Source: Isoetes taiwanensis
Lineage: Eukaryota; Streptophyta; Lycopodiopsida; Isoetales; Isoetaceae
Direction of reading: 5' to 3'
NCBI GenBank assembly: GCA_021234155.1
Contig: JAJEKV010000005.1
Span: 5,747,216-5,811,215 of the forward strand
DNA: 64,000 nt
Under the pieces are notes generated by a model. It saw only the letters and a list, made by a program, of their open reading frames with translations, was not told the DNA's origin and ran no database searches. Positions 13,213-22,524 of this stretch are shown piece by piece. The number at the start of each line of letters is the position of its first letter. Position 1 is the first letter of the stretch. Position numbers and translations under genes: made by a program.

Positions 13213-15357
13213 GGGGGGGACTTATAACCACTGTTACCCTAGAAATGTGTCCTCAACAAATATGAAAGAGTGTAGGTCAAGTACCTCCATAAAATTTCTA
13301 TAAACTGCAAGGTATACTCTGTCAACATCCGGATGTTGTAAATCTTTCAAAAGCTGTTTTGCAACTATCTCACGGCCATAATCTTTTGCCAAATGAGTGG
13401 AACGAACATATAAGCATGTTGTAAATAAAAATAACCAACTCCAATAGTCCCATACTAAACAATTTTATTTTCTTTTTTCTCAACATTATGTTGAGGTAAA
13501 ATTATTTCTCGTAGTTGGGAGCCTTTTGTGTAATGTGAAGAAAACTTAAATTTCGCATAAATTGTGCGGTGTATTTCCAATAATAGTGGAGATTAGAGCA
13601 AATGAAATTGTAGAAGGTAGAAATTCATTATTAGATAAAAATAAGCTACGTTGGAAAATAAAACTGCAAAAGCTCATCTAGACAAAGTCAAGAAATTGCG
13701 GGGACACCTGGACACATTAGTTTCTTTTCTAGTTGAAGAACTGTAGCATTTTAGTCTATATTCATTATCAAGAATTTCTCTTGCTTTTTCTTGGTTATGG
13801 TTTTGCTTTTCGAGCTCTTTTTACTTTCTTCTATAGAGGTCCCAAAGATTTGGAACAGCCCATTGAACAATTACAAGAATTTGGTTCCCTGAAGAGCATA
13901 ATGTCACTACATCGCGGCAGCTAATATTGAACTAAGCTTGCTTGTGTACGTAAGAAGTTTTAAATTTGGTACCCAAAGAATCCCAACTTCGTTTTGACAT
14001 GTATGTGGATACAACACCTCCCATGAAAAGGAGAATTGGAGTACCTTGTTCTCAGAAGTTACTCCAGATCATCCCCCAAAGTTGCTCTCACCCGAGCCTC
14101 TTCTTGAAAAGCACACTTGCTACAAATCTGCCAGTTCTTCCGGAAAAAGGTCAGAAAAGATCCTCATGACTATAATCCATATGTTCCTATGATTTTGTGG
14201 CGGCAAGAACATCCGGTTTCTTATGAAGATGCTTGCATCACATACAGATCGAAGGTCTGCTGTGCAGGAAGAGCATAATCAATTCCTTTTATCTAGCTAG
14301 GCAAAAAGCAACAATGGAACTTCTAATTCACTTAAAATTTTAGAATTTATACTATGCTGAATTTTTCTACAAGCATGACAATCTCCGTCACTTCCTTTCC
14401 ATCTTGGAATAGATAAATCTTCTAAGGACTGAACCTCTTTCCCGGACCCTTCCTTTTTCTTCATGTTGGAAAAATATAAAGAAAACTGTTGAAGCCACTC
14501 TCTCAAGACCATCTCAATGAAAATGGACATATAATATAGGAGACAAAAATGGAATGAAAATCAAGCCAACCTTGTATATAAGACCCGCACTACTAAGCTT
14601 TGTTTTAAATCCATTTCCAAAGCAATGATCAAAACCCCACCGATGATGATCATCAACGATCCCTTTTAGCATCATACACGCCTCCAACATCCAACACAAA
14701 GATCCAACCGATCTAAAATCAGTAAAATTATGTCCTGAATTAGCAAAACGTTATTGTAACTAGTAAGTACAATAATAATGGACCAGACCAATTACCGATT
14801 CATTTGCGTGTAAACACATTAAAAGGATGTTAGTTATTAGTTCAGGAAAAGCATTAGTTTGTAATACGGCTTTAGACAAAGATTAAGACCAAAATGTTTG
14901 TGCAGAGTGTTACATATACATGTGCATAGGTAAGCGTTTATTCCCAGCATTAAGAGCTTCGTTTGTGGACGTGTATTAGACTAGACATTTATGCAAACAG
15001 ACACACGAAAAAGTACTAACAAAGCTGGTCTAACTAAACGCTAACCTTCTGGTCTCTGGTCCTAACTATCTCTGCACCTGCGAACTTGTCCGTAAGACGA
15101 ATGAGGAAACACCCTAATGCTTCATCGCAATGAAAAGTCCCATTGTGTGTCCCAATGCGCTTGGGCTTCAAGGAGACACCGGCCACTCCGGCATATGCAT
15201 TCATCCCTGAACTGGCGAGCACGAAAGTAGCAACTGGAGGCAAAATGGCTCTCCTAGCTGCCACCTTCACCCCAGAGTCTGTTTTCCCATCCAGCTTATT
15301 CTGTAGGGTTTTCAGCTTGAAAATGCCCTGAAATAATATCATTGTAGTCTTCAACAT
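11467..15357 (-). CDS. MYG1: MYG1 family DHH exonuclease, copy B (seven exons)
   Basis: MYG1 (UPF0160) proteins are DHH-type 3'-5' RNA exonucleases described in nucleolus and mitochondria. Exons on the minus strand: e1 15,046-15,357; e2 14,571-14,719; e3 13,285-13,386; e4 12,850-13,037; e5 about 12,650-12,750; e6 11,828-11,895; e7 about 11,467-11,679. e1 gives [13 protein letters not shown] with metal-ligand His/Asp. e2 gives the DVGGVYD...DHH block and [13 protein letters not shown]. e3 gives [13 protein letters not shown]. e4 gives [15 protein letters not shown]. e5 gives WLPARSIV. e6 gives [11 protein letters not shown]. The exon order is fully collinear with the family. Donors after e1, e2, e3, e4 and e6 start with GT. 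As read, e2, e5, e6 and e7 carry frameshifts and the stop is blurred, mostly at CAG/CTG sites, so the gene may really be intact. Confidence 0.82.
13177..13219. repeat. MYG1: Poly-T/poly-G run in MYG1 intron 3 (copy B)
   Basis: About 35 T followed by 8 G in the intron between exons 3 and 4. Copy C has about 26 T and 9 G (24,078-24,112); copy A has only short T runs near 2,548-2,565. Homopolymers of this length are unreliable in long-read assemblies. Confidence 0.9.
15046..15357 (-). CDS. MYG1: MYG1 copy B exon 1 (N-terminus, open)
   Basis: 104 codons are open from ATG (15,355-15,357) to a GT donor after CAG AAG. About 66 residues precede the conserved [19 protein letters not shown] block. This leader is basic with Ala/Val-rich stretches ([20 protein letters not shown]) and could be an organelle-targeting presequence, which is an inference. 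The exon ends with EIVRTRDQK, where plant MYG1 continues into the DVGGVYD exon. The equivalent exon of copy C (25,937-26,256) is frameshifted. Confidence 0.85.
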
Positions 15358-15959
15358 ATTCGTCTTGTCATTTTTATTTTGTATAAGGGTGCTTTCCCAT
15401 GGGACTAAAACCTGGAGATTTTCTTGAGGTCAGGCCGAAGGCTCCAGTGTTCCCATGAGCACCTTACTTGCTTGATTCAGGTTTAGGACCTGAGTCGCAA
15501 AGTATTCTCCACACAATTCTGAGCCTCAGGTTTTTGACCTTAGTACGGCTTTTTCAGGTCTGCAAATTCATGGGAAAGCACCCTAAGAGAAAGGCCCCAT
15601 GGGCGGGAAAGGCGGCCGACGCGCAAGGGTGCGCAGGGTGCGAAGGCTGCCTAATGTAAAGTTTGGTTACCTTCAATTCAGGCCCCTTGTCTAATCATGC
15701 TCCGCCACATGGCAAGGATTCTTTACAGGAATGTAAGTAACTTCTGTAACTAAAATCGGAGGATGATCTAGAGCTGTTTACGTCGAGTTTCCTCATTATC
15801 TTGGATGTTTTGAAGATTCCACCAGAGATTTCCGCCTGAATTGAAGGTAACCAAACTTCACGTTTCAATAATTTCCTTCTACTTGCAATTCTGTTGTGTT
15901 AGATGTGCTTCCACGTTAACGCGTGTCGGCACATCTTCCACAGCAGGTAGAAGGAAATT

Positions 15960-17090
15960 CTTATATATGGAAAAGACGTGTCAAAGTGGGAGAGAATAGC
16001 AAGTAAAAGAAACAGAATGGCAGATAGAAAACGCAGAATAGAGGGTAATAAAATGTGGAAGGAAGAGTAAAAATATTGGACCGTTTTATTTGATTCCAAG
16101 TTTTAGTGTGTATAGAGGGCCTCCAAATGGGAATGCCATATAATACGACTGTCTGAATTAAGGTTTTAAAAAACATCTTTTTAAGCCCCCAACTGGATAA
16201 AGATGCACTATGGCATTTGGACAGCATTGAATAGAAAGCCACCTGACCTCCTATGATACGTTTTCATACACACTCTTTCCATACTTTCATTTTGTATGAA
16301 CTGCAAAAAGAATTCCGATTGTTCAAATGCTTTTTTTTAGGAGATTGTTCAAATGCTCTTGTAGACCTTCTTGGGAAATCAACACTGTGTCATCAGCATA
16401 GAATAACAATTGCACCACAAAACTTCCTACTTTAGCCCCAGCTTGTTCCCTATTCTATAAGCACTCCACCAACTATATAAAGTCCCAACAAAGTCGGCGA
16501 TAATCGGCATCCTTGCTGAACATTCGTCGTCCTCTGAATCTCATGTGGTTGTTTAAAAGATAGCATGGCTAGTACCTCTTCATACAACATGCTATTGCAC
16601 CCTTCCAGACATGTGGAACATCAAAGCATTCCATTCTTAACTACAGTGGTTTTCTAGGCATGGTATCAAATGCTTTCGGGAAATCAATGTAAGCCATATA
16701 AAGTGCTTGTCTCGACTTCTTGGCTTGTTCAAATAGGACTCTCAAAGTAAGGAGATGGTCCATGGTATTATGTTTTTTCTTGAAGCCTGCTTGGCAATAA
16801 GCCCTCTTATCATGACGTTCTGTCCATTCGCTAATTTTTTGCTCTAGCAAGCCTCATAGGAGCTTAGAATACATGTAGCCTATCATTATAGTACGATAAT
16901 TCCGCAAATTTTTCCTTGCAACCTGATTTATATATTGGGACAATCTTGCATTCTCTCTAGGACTTTGGTAATTCTTTCTGGTGGACAGCCATGTTCATAA
17001 GGTCTGTCAATTTGTGGGCTAGTTATCCATCTATCCATTTCATTAATTCAATCAGATTCTTTCCCACTTTTCATGCAAGCAGCTATTGAA
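15960..17090 (-). mobile_element. LINE RT fragment, unit B (minus strand)
   Basis: 3' half of a non-LTR retrotransposon, dead. On the minus strand from right to left: QAGFKKKHNTMDHLLTLRVL (RT motifs 1-2) and YIDFPKAFDTMPR (motif A), both in 16,641-16,850; YADDTVLIS (motif C) at about 16,373-16,400; and a post-RT segment TLIQTVVLYGIPIW at about 16,120-16,165. Motif B and the 5' part (endonuclease, ORF1) are absent or broken. Head-on to it, starting at about 17,110, lies a different LINE on the plus strand. Confidence 0.82.
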
Positions 17091-17288
17091 TCTTTTTTTT
17101 TAGTTGATTCTTGCTCAACATTTCATGTAGCTCTATTCCTCCTATTGCATCCCACTGTGGTCGCTTTGATCCATTTCAATGGGCTAATTTGGTTGATGAG
17201 GTTACTGCCATGCTAGAAGCCCAGGAGACAATCTCAAATTCCCTTGAGACACCAGTGATCTCATCTGAGTTGGCCTATCACAAGGTCA

Positions 17289-18008
17289 ATGGGGTTAGTT
17301 TCATGGAATATTCAAGGGGTAGCCTTCTCCCCTCTCGAGTGGAGTCGTATTTCTTTCTATTTATCTAGATTGGACGCTCAATTTGTATGACTCTAAGAGC
17401 ATAAGTGTCGCAAGGGAGACGTATCAAAGCTTGCAGATATAATTGATCGAAGTTTTGATGTCCTTATCGCAGCAGCTGATTCTGCTAATGCAAGGGTGGT
17501 GATAGCATGGATTCTTTTTTTGCCAGTCATCTTTACTCGGGCTGATCATTTTGGTCATTGGGCCCTAATTGTGTGGCAGGAACAGAGGGTTAAGTATAGT
17601 CTAATTAATGTTTACGCCCACAAGAGAGCTTCACTGTGGGCCTCCTTGTGAGGGAAGGTGCTCAGCTTCGGCTGCGACATTTTATGGCTTCTTGTTGAGG
17701 ATCTTAATATGGTGGAAATGGAGTCCGATCGGTTGGGGGCGACCTCTTCAATGGTGTCTGATTTTGAACGCCAGCAGTGGCTCCATCTACTCCATGACTA
17801 CAACCCCTCGAAGATTGATGGTGAAGGTGCCTTTACTTGGTGCAATAGTCAGATTGGTGGAGGTTGCACAAGCTCTCAATTGCATAGAGCTTACTGGAAT
17901 GCAGATGCAGCTGTGGCACTTCCAGGTCTCTTCCGGTTCTACCTCAGAGACAACTCAGTTTCAGACCACCATCTGCAATTTCTTTCTGATGAGCCTTTGC
18001 AGCAGTAG
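17289..18008 (+). pseudogene. LINE apurinic-type endonuclease domain, unit B
   Basis: Begins MGLVSWNIQG, the usual start of the LINE EEP endonuclease. Further on are INVYAHKRASLW, VEDLNMVEME (the D-x-N metal site), GAFTWCN and SVSDHHLQ (the catalytic SDH). The frame is broken at about 17,340-17,600 and by a stop after WASL, so no nicking enzyme can be made as read. The stretch 17,658-18,008 is open. Confidence 0.8.
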
Positions 18009-18562
18009 CTTAATTGTAAAGTTCTTGAAGGATGCTGACTTTCAGGAAGGCTGCAAAAATACTTGGACAAGTGCCTTCAGCTGGCGCCGGGGCATGGCTG
18101 GCATAGTGGATGCCATTGTAGCAGTCGAAAGTTTTACCAAACAGTGGGGCCAAGAGTCTGCAGTAGCTCGCGCTTTATTGGACACCTTATATCAGGATCT
18201 GCTTCATTTTCGATAGGGGCTCCTTCCAGGTGTTTATGATTGAGATATTCTAGCGCAGATCCAAGCATTGGAGGAGGAGCAAATCCAGCAAGCAAAGGCA
18301 AAGGCAGGTCTGCAGTGGTTTCGTGATGGAGACCATTGTACATGCTTCTTTTTCCGTGCGGCTAAGAGGTGTCACATGACGTCAACCATGTGCTCATTCC
18401 TTTTGTCAGACAGCTCGGTGCTAACAGAGCCAATAGAACTCAAGCAACATCTACATAATCACTTTCAGACTTTTTTGCTGAAAAACATCTTCCCTTTCAA
18501 TCAGAAATGCGAGATGTCGCTTTGTCTAGGATTTCCCCCATCATCTCTGACGAGTATAGCAT

Positions 18563-19422
18563 GTGTCAATAGAGGCAGCTATGATAGCTGATGATTTAGG
18601 TTCGACCGTCTTTGAACTAAATAAAGGCAAATGCCCAGGTTTGGATGGTCTACCAATTGAGTTCTTTCAGGAGTATTGGGAATGGTTGGAGCCAGATGTG
18701 TATGATACTTTCTGTGACTTTCAGTGGTCCACTACTTTGGATAGATGCCATCTCACTCATCTCCAAGGTCAAATATCCTCAGACTATTTCAGACTGGTGA
18801 CACTTTACCTTATTGTGTATATAAGATCTTTGCCAAGGCTTCTGTAGAGAGGGTGAAGGACATCTTGGCAGAGTCCACCATCTCGACAATCCAATCAGGC
18901 TTTCTTCCAAAACGATGCATTTTTAACAATGTTGCTGCTGCTTACGAGGGAATCTATTGGGCACGTAAGCAAAACCTTTCAGTTGTGTATCTTAAGGTTG
19001 ATTTTGCGAAATCTTATGACAGTGTTAGCTGGGAATTCATGTGTCGATGTATGCAAGAACTGGAGTTTGGGGAACAATTCACATCAGACATTATGAAGTT
19101 GCATGTCTCTGATCGGGCGACTGTTATGTTCCATGATGAGCGGTTAGATGCCTTCTCACTTGATCGTGTTATTTGCCAGGGATGCCCTTTAGTACCACTG
19201 CTTTTCACAATTATCGCAGAGGCTTTATCGCAGTTATTTATTGTTGCAACAATAGAGGGACTTCTCCATGGTCTCGCAATGGAGGATGTCACACAAGAGG
19301 TTTGTAATCAATATAAAAATGACATGTTCCTCTTCTTGGTCATTAATGTTGAGAATTTAGAAGCTGCCAAATTGCTCTTAGACACTTTCTCACTGGCTTC
19401 TGGTGTCCTTGTGGGATGGTAG
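18563..19422 (+). pseudogene. LINE reverse transcriptase domain, unit B
   Basis: GKCPGLDGLPIEFFQEYWEW marks RT motif 0/1. It is followed by YKIFAKASVERVKDIL, QSGFLPKRCIFNNV, motif A (VVYLKVDFAKSYDSVSWEFM) and motif B (CQGCPLVPLLFTIIAEALSQ). Motif C reads CNQYKNDMFLFL, so the catalytic YADD has become YKND. A one-base frame break lies near 18,745-18,847. The domain is dead by both criteria. Confidence 0.85.
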
Positions 19423-19577
19423 AAGTGTACAACTTCATGGATATTGGATACTCCAACTCCGGCATGTGTTCATGATTATCCATGGGCAAGCCATCAAGTT
19501 GTTAAGGATTCTAGTTGGCATCCATGTTATTGCTGGAGCTGCATGGGAGGAGATCATTAAGGGTTTGAAGAAGCAAC

Positions 19578-20186
19578 TTGTTCTGGTCATCCACGGGAAA
19601 GTTGTCTCTTGCGGGTCGCATTATAGCGGCCAAATTAGTTCTTAGTAGTGCCCATGTCTATATGGCATCCTTACTGCTAGCCCCACAGATCAAAGTACGT
19701 GAGCTCATTGCAATAGTTCAGAACTTTATATGGGCGGGTACTGAGGAAGGTGCAGTGATTAAGGTGGCTTGGTCGAAGTGCATCCTTTCAAAATGGTCTG
19801 ATGTTTTGGGTATGATAGACTTCTTACTGCAGAGCAAAATCCTTATTTCAAAGTTCATTTGGAGACACTTGAATGGTGAAGACTCTTCTTGTTTACGCCT
19901 TCTTGAACAAGTTCTTAGTCATTGTATCCCATTAGGGAAGAAGGCGGTCAAACCAATCCTACCTTGGGCATTATTTCAGCCTCTGCAGCGGATTATGGAC
20001 AGTATGGGATGCAGTCAAACACCTCTTTTGGCCATGCCCTTCTATCCACACCCTATTGGAGACTCCATGGTGGTGGGCACCACTGCCTCCAAACCCTTCA
20101 CCACCTCCACTGGCAGCATCAGTTCATCTCCTTATACAAAGATGATGGGTTCTTGCAGGTGTTGTCTCTATTCAAGCATGATATGA
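19578..20186 (+). pseudogene. LINE C-terminal extension, unit B
   Basis: Open for 202 codons. It contains KLSLAGRIIAAKLVLSSAHV, NFIWAG and SKFIWRHLNGED, typical of the region that follows the RT in plant LINE ORF2. After about residue 120 the frame appears to shift (Thr/Ser-rich translation), so only the first part is native. Confidence 0.7.
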
Positions 20187-20353
20187 AGTCAGTCGTCTAT
20201 TGTCTTGGCCTCAATTTCAGGCTCTCGTTGGGATGTGTCTGTATGGGAGAAGGTCGCAAAACATTTGCCTCTTATGGTGCAGGTTGGTGTTATCAAAAGG
20301 GTGCCTTGTAACTGTCATTGAAAATATTCACAAAGGCAAGCACACCCTTAGCT

Positions 20354-20386
20354 TATGAATAATTAATGCACCATTAATTATTCATA
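20354..20386. repeat. Perfect 15-bp palindrome, 3-nt loop (unit B)
   Basis: TATGAATAATTAATG, loop CAC, then its exact reverse complement. It lies just after the LINE 3' end and just before the truncated copia gag. Unit C has the same at 31,278-31,310; in unit A (about 9,559-9,592) the left arm is broken by an extra AC. A second, imperfect hairpin with TATAAATA-like arms follows at 20,396-20,434. Confidence 0.85.
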
Positions 20387-20441
20387 GTGACGTGTCATGT
20401 ATTTATACCCAAAAGGCATATAAATACGTGGAACATCACAT

Positions 20442-20681
20442 TTACTGTTCACTTCCTACCGCTCCAGTTCCATTGACCCCTGCATTAGAGCTTTCACCAG
20501 CATTTCCTACAGTGGAATGCATACTATTCTCAAGTTCTTCATTGTTGTTCTCCGCAATGAGATGCCATAATTCTTTAGCCTCTAGCACATCTTTCATCCT
20601 CTGTTTCATGCCTGGAAACCATCTACTCCTTCAAATACCTCTATACCACTTAATAGAGAGGAACCACGCATGCTTGCCATA
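20442..20681 (-). pseudogene. Truncated copia gag start, unit B
   Basis: Minus-strand frame downstream of the PBS. It reads WFPGMKQRMKDVLEAKELWH and then LIAENNNEELENSM, the N-terminal pattern of plant copia gag. The frame stops at 20,442 (TAA), and nothing of the rest of gag-pol follows. The copy in unit C is 31,366-31,605; the eroded one in unit A is about 9,660-9,900. Confidence 0.72.
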
Positions 20682-20693
20682 GCTCTGATACCA
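20682..20693 (-). promoter_or_regulatory. Copia primer-binding site (initiator Met tRNA)
   Basis: The minus strand reads TGGTATCAGAGC, the standard PBS of plant Ty1-copia elements, one base after the ...CA end of the LTR. The unit C copy is at 31,606-31,617. Confidence 0.92.
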
Positions 20694-20694
20694 A

Positions 20695-21287
20695 TGTGAT
20701 AAAACTTAGAACAGGTTAGATCAGTAGATAATGATCTTCAATAAATTATCATCATTGTCTAGCTATGCAATATTATTTAAACTTCATAAACCATTGAAAT
20801 GATTTATATCAGAATATTGTTCAATGCATTAGTAATCGATATTGACCATTTTAGAGGATGTAGAAACTAACATTACATTTCGTACAAATACATTATCTCA
20901 GCTGCCGATATCATCAATTCAATCACTGAAGGATGCAGCAAATGTTTTAAGCTATTCTATTTGTAATTTTAGTTCCCCTGTACCGCACAAGCGGTCAGGG
21001 AACTTCTATTTCAACTGTTCATACAGATCCCAAGTTAATTCATCCATTTGGACTTCCAAAATTGGCATTCGGCCACATTCCATATACAATGGTTGGTTTG
21101 CGATCTTCAACATTGCACCATATGCAATGGTTATTTCTGTTCTACACAAACCTAGTAAAATAAACCTTCTAACCCTTGTATCTGCTTGTCAATTTGTTGT
21201 CACATGAATGCACAAGACTGAATTCAATAGATCAAATTCCCCTTTGATATAAGATCATTTACTAAACATGTGGCATTAATTCTAACA
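20695..21287 (-). mobile_element. Copia 5' LTR, unit B (593 bp)
   Basis: On the minus strand it begins TGTTAGAATTAATG and ends ATCACA, giving TGT...ACA termini directly next to the PBS. It is the 5' LTR of an element whose body is cut off after the start of gag. No second LTR is found to the left in the unit. Confidence 0.82.
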
Positions 21288-21357
21288 ATCAATACATAAA
21301 CCAAAAAGAGTGTGGGAGAGCGGACACCCCTGCTTTACCCTGAATTGAATGGGGATG

Positions 21358-21422
21358 GGGGAAGCCATTCTTGCTGCCCCTATGACCAGAAAAATCTTAG
21401 GGGCAGCAAGAATGGCTTCCCC
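21358..21422. repeat. Perfect 25-bp inverted repeat, 15-nt loop (unit B)
   Basis: The left arm 21,358-21,382 begins GGGGAAGCCATTCTTGC. The right arm 21,398-21,422 is its exact reverse complement. Unit C has 24-bp arms (32,281-32,304 and 32,320-32,343). In unit A (10,541-10,605) the arms are mismatched. It lies just outside the copia LTR and could be a small foldback element. Confidence 0.88.
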
Positions 21423-21429
21423 TAATTCG

Positions 21430-22021
21430 CTCTACATTACATATATGCAAAGAAAGATCATGTAATCAAACATTACAACTTTAGCATCATGCAATCAAAC
21501 ATTATGACTTTTTCCAATGTTCAAAGAAAGATCTCCATCCATCACTTTTTTGGCAAAGATGAAAGAATGAAATTCCTTTGAAGCACAATAAAGTCATGGA
21601 TTTTCTTACCCTCATACAAATTACTATGCCAGTACATGCATCAAGCATGGTTATTTTGTTTGCAACTACTGTCTTAGTGTAACAAATGCTTTGATGCTTT
21701 ATCTTACTACTACCATCATAAGCTACCAATAATGCAATTTCTACATTACAACACATATACTATAAAGAACAATTTAGCTGAAAAATCCGTAGCTGTTGAT
21801 ATGCAAAATCCATACTACAAGCAACAAGAAAGCAAATCAATGCATCTCCATTCACATACAATTTTAAGCACCAAACAGAAAAATATTCAAACCTGATTAT
21901 CTCTTCTAAAATAATCTAAAATAGCGTTTAGACTTGGCCCTATATTTTCATTTTTTTGTTTTCTTAGTCATAGTTTCTGGTTTTCTTACTCGTAGGCTTA
22001 GAAATCTAAGGGATGAGGCCA
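21430..22021. other. Non-coding stretch downstream of MYG1
   Basis: Lies between the foldback and MYG1 copy C and probably includes the MYG1 3' flank. A minus-strand frame at 21,502-21,756 (84 codons, YDGSSKIKHQ...) is partly shared by units A and C but changes frame between copies and matches no family I recognise. Equivalent stretches are 10,610-11,300 and 32,350-33,053. Confidence 0.4.
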
Positions 22022-22051
22022 TGCCACATCATTCTTTGGTATGATGTGGCA
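22022..22051. repeat. MYG1: 11-bp perfect hairpin near MYG1 3' end
   Basis: TGCCACATCAT, 8-nt loop, then its reverse complement. On the minus strand it falls about 250 bases after the MYG1 stop, so it would lie in or near the 3' UTR or terminator region. It is conserved in unit C's end (about 32,938-32,969) and slightly altered in unit A's end (11,190-11,215). Confidence 0.7.
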
Positions 22052-22302
22052 AACACATGGATAGTCTAGAACACTCTACATATTTTCTTCTTACTCTAAC
22101 GTATAGTTTAATATGAATGAAATGAACGAAATATAATCACAGCTAGGTAATGCCATACAAAATGACCAAGCTGGGACAAAACCAATTCCAACACCCAGAT
22201 TTATCTTCCGACATATGCAGTTGTTGAACCGGAGTACCAGAGTAGAACCTCATATTGGTCTTCGCTCTACCATAAACAATATTATGCAGCCAAGAGGAAA
22301 GA

Positions 22303-22524
22303 CTACAGTAAAGCTTTCCTGGCCATTTGGAGGGCTCCCTCAAATGTTTTATTCCCTCCAATAAATCCACTCATGTGAACAAAAACGGAGTCCGGAATTC
22401 CACAAACACTAGAAAGCTCCTCATCGCGTAACCCTCTCCATACCGTGGGCAGTGGCTTCCTTGACTCGAACCTACCTGGACCCATAGCAACTGCTTGTAC
22501 TCGCCACTGTCCACCTCGTTCATC
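22303..22524 (-). CDS. MYG1: MYG1 copy C last exon (intact C-terminus)
   Basis: Open from an AG acceptor (22,525-22,526) to a TAG stop at 22,303-22,305. It reads DERGGQWRVQAVAMGPGRFE, then LPTVWRGLRDEELSSVCGIP, then [20 protein letters not shown], ending in ARKALL. The WRGLRDEEL, GIP and SGFIGGN blocks are the C-terminal signature of the MYG1 family. The intron phase is 0, matching the end of exon 6 (...YVLYK). Confidence 0.92.
   Translation of the reverse strand, partial: DERGGQWRVQAVAMGPGRFESRKPLPTVWRGLRDEELSSVCGIPDSVFVHMSGFIGGNKTFEGALQMARKALL

Larger units (their letters stand above)
17110..20330 (+). mobile_element. LINE with endonuclease and RT, unit B
   Basis: Plant-type non-LTR retrotransposon on the plus strand, inactive. 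In order: a short segment before the endonuclease (17,111-17,288), endonuclease (17,289-18,008), linker, RT (18,563-19,422), and a C-terminal extension (19,578-20,186) with LSLAGRIIAAKLVLSSAHVY, which follows the RT in plant LINEs. Several frameshifts separate the parts. The 3' end near 20,330 has no clear poly-A. Confidence 0.85.
11303..22136. repeat. Tandem unit B (about 10.8 kb)
   Basis: Second copy. The stretch 15,900-22,136 is nearly identical to 26,800-33,053 of unit C at an offset of about 10.9 kb. Most B/C differences elsewhere sit at CAG/CTG or at homopolymers. The transposon insertions occupy the same positions in all three units, so they were present before the unit was amplified. 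Confidence 0.9.

Noticed and set aside
15468-15659. Plus-strand frame upstream of MYG1 with MGKHPKRKAPW
   Set aside because: The frame is not kept after about 17 residues in unit C or at all in A, and there is no splice context. It could be a first exon but is not supported.
17608-18216. 202-codon frame over the LINE endonuclease
   Set aside because: Wrong frame. The native endonuclease frame (17,658-18,008) overlaps it and carries the DLNMVE, FTWCN and SDH motifs.
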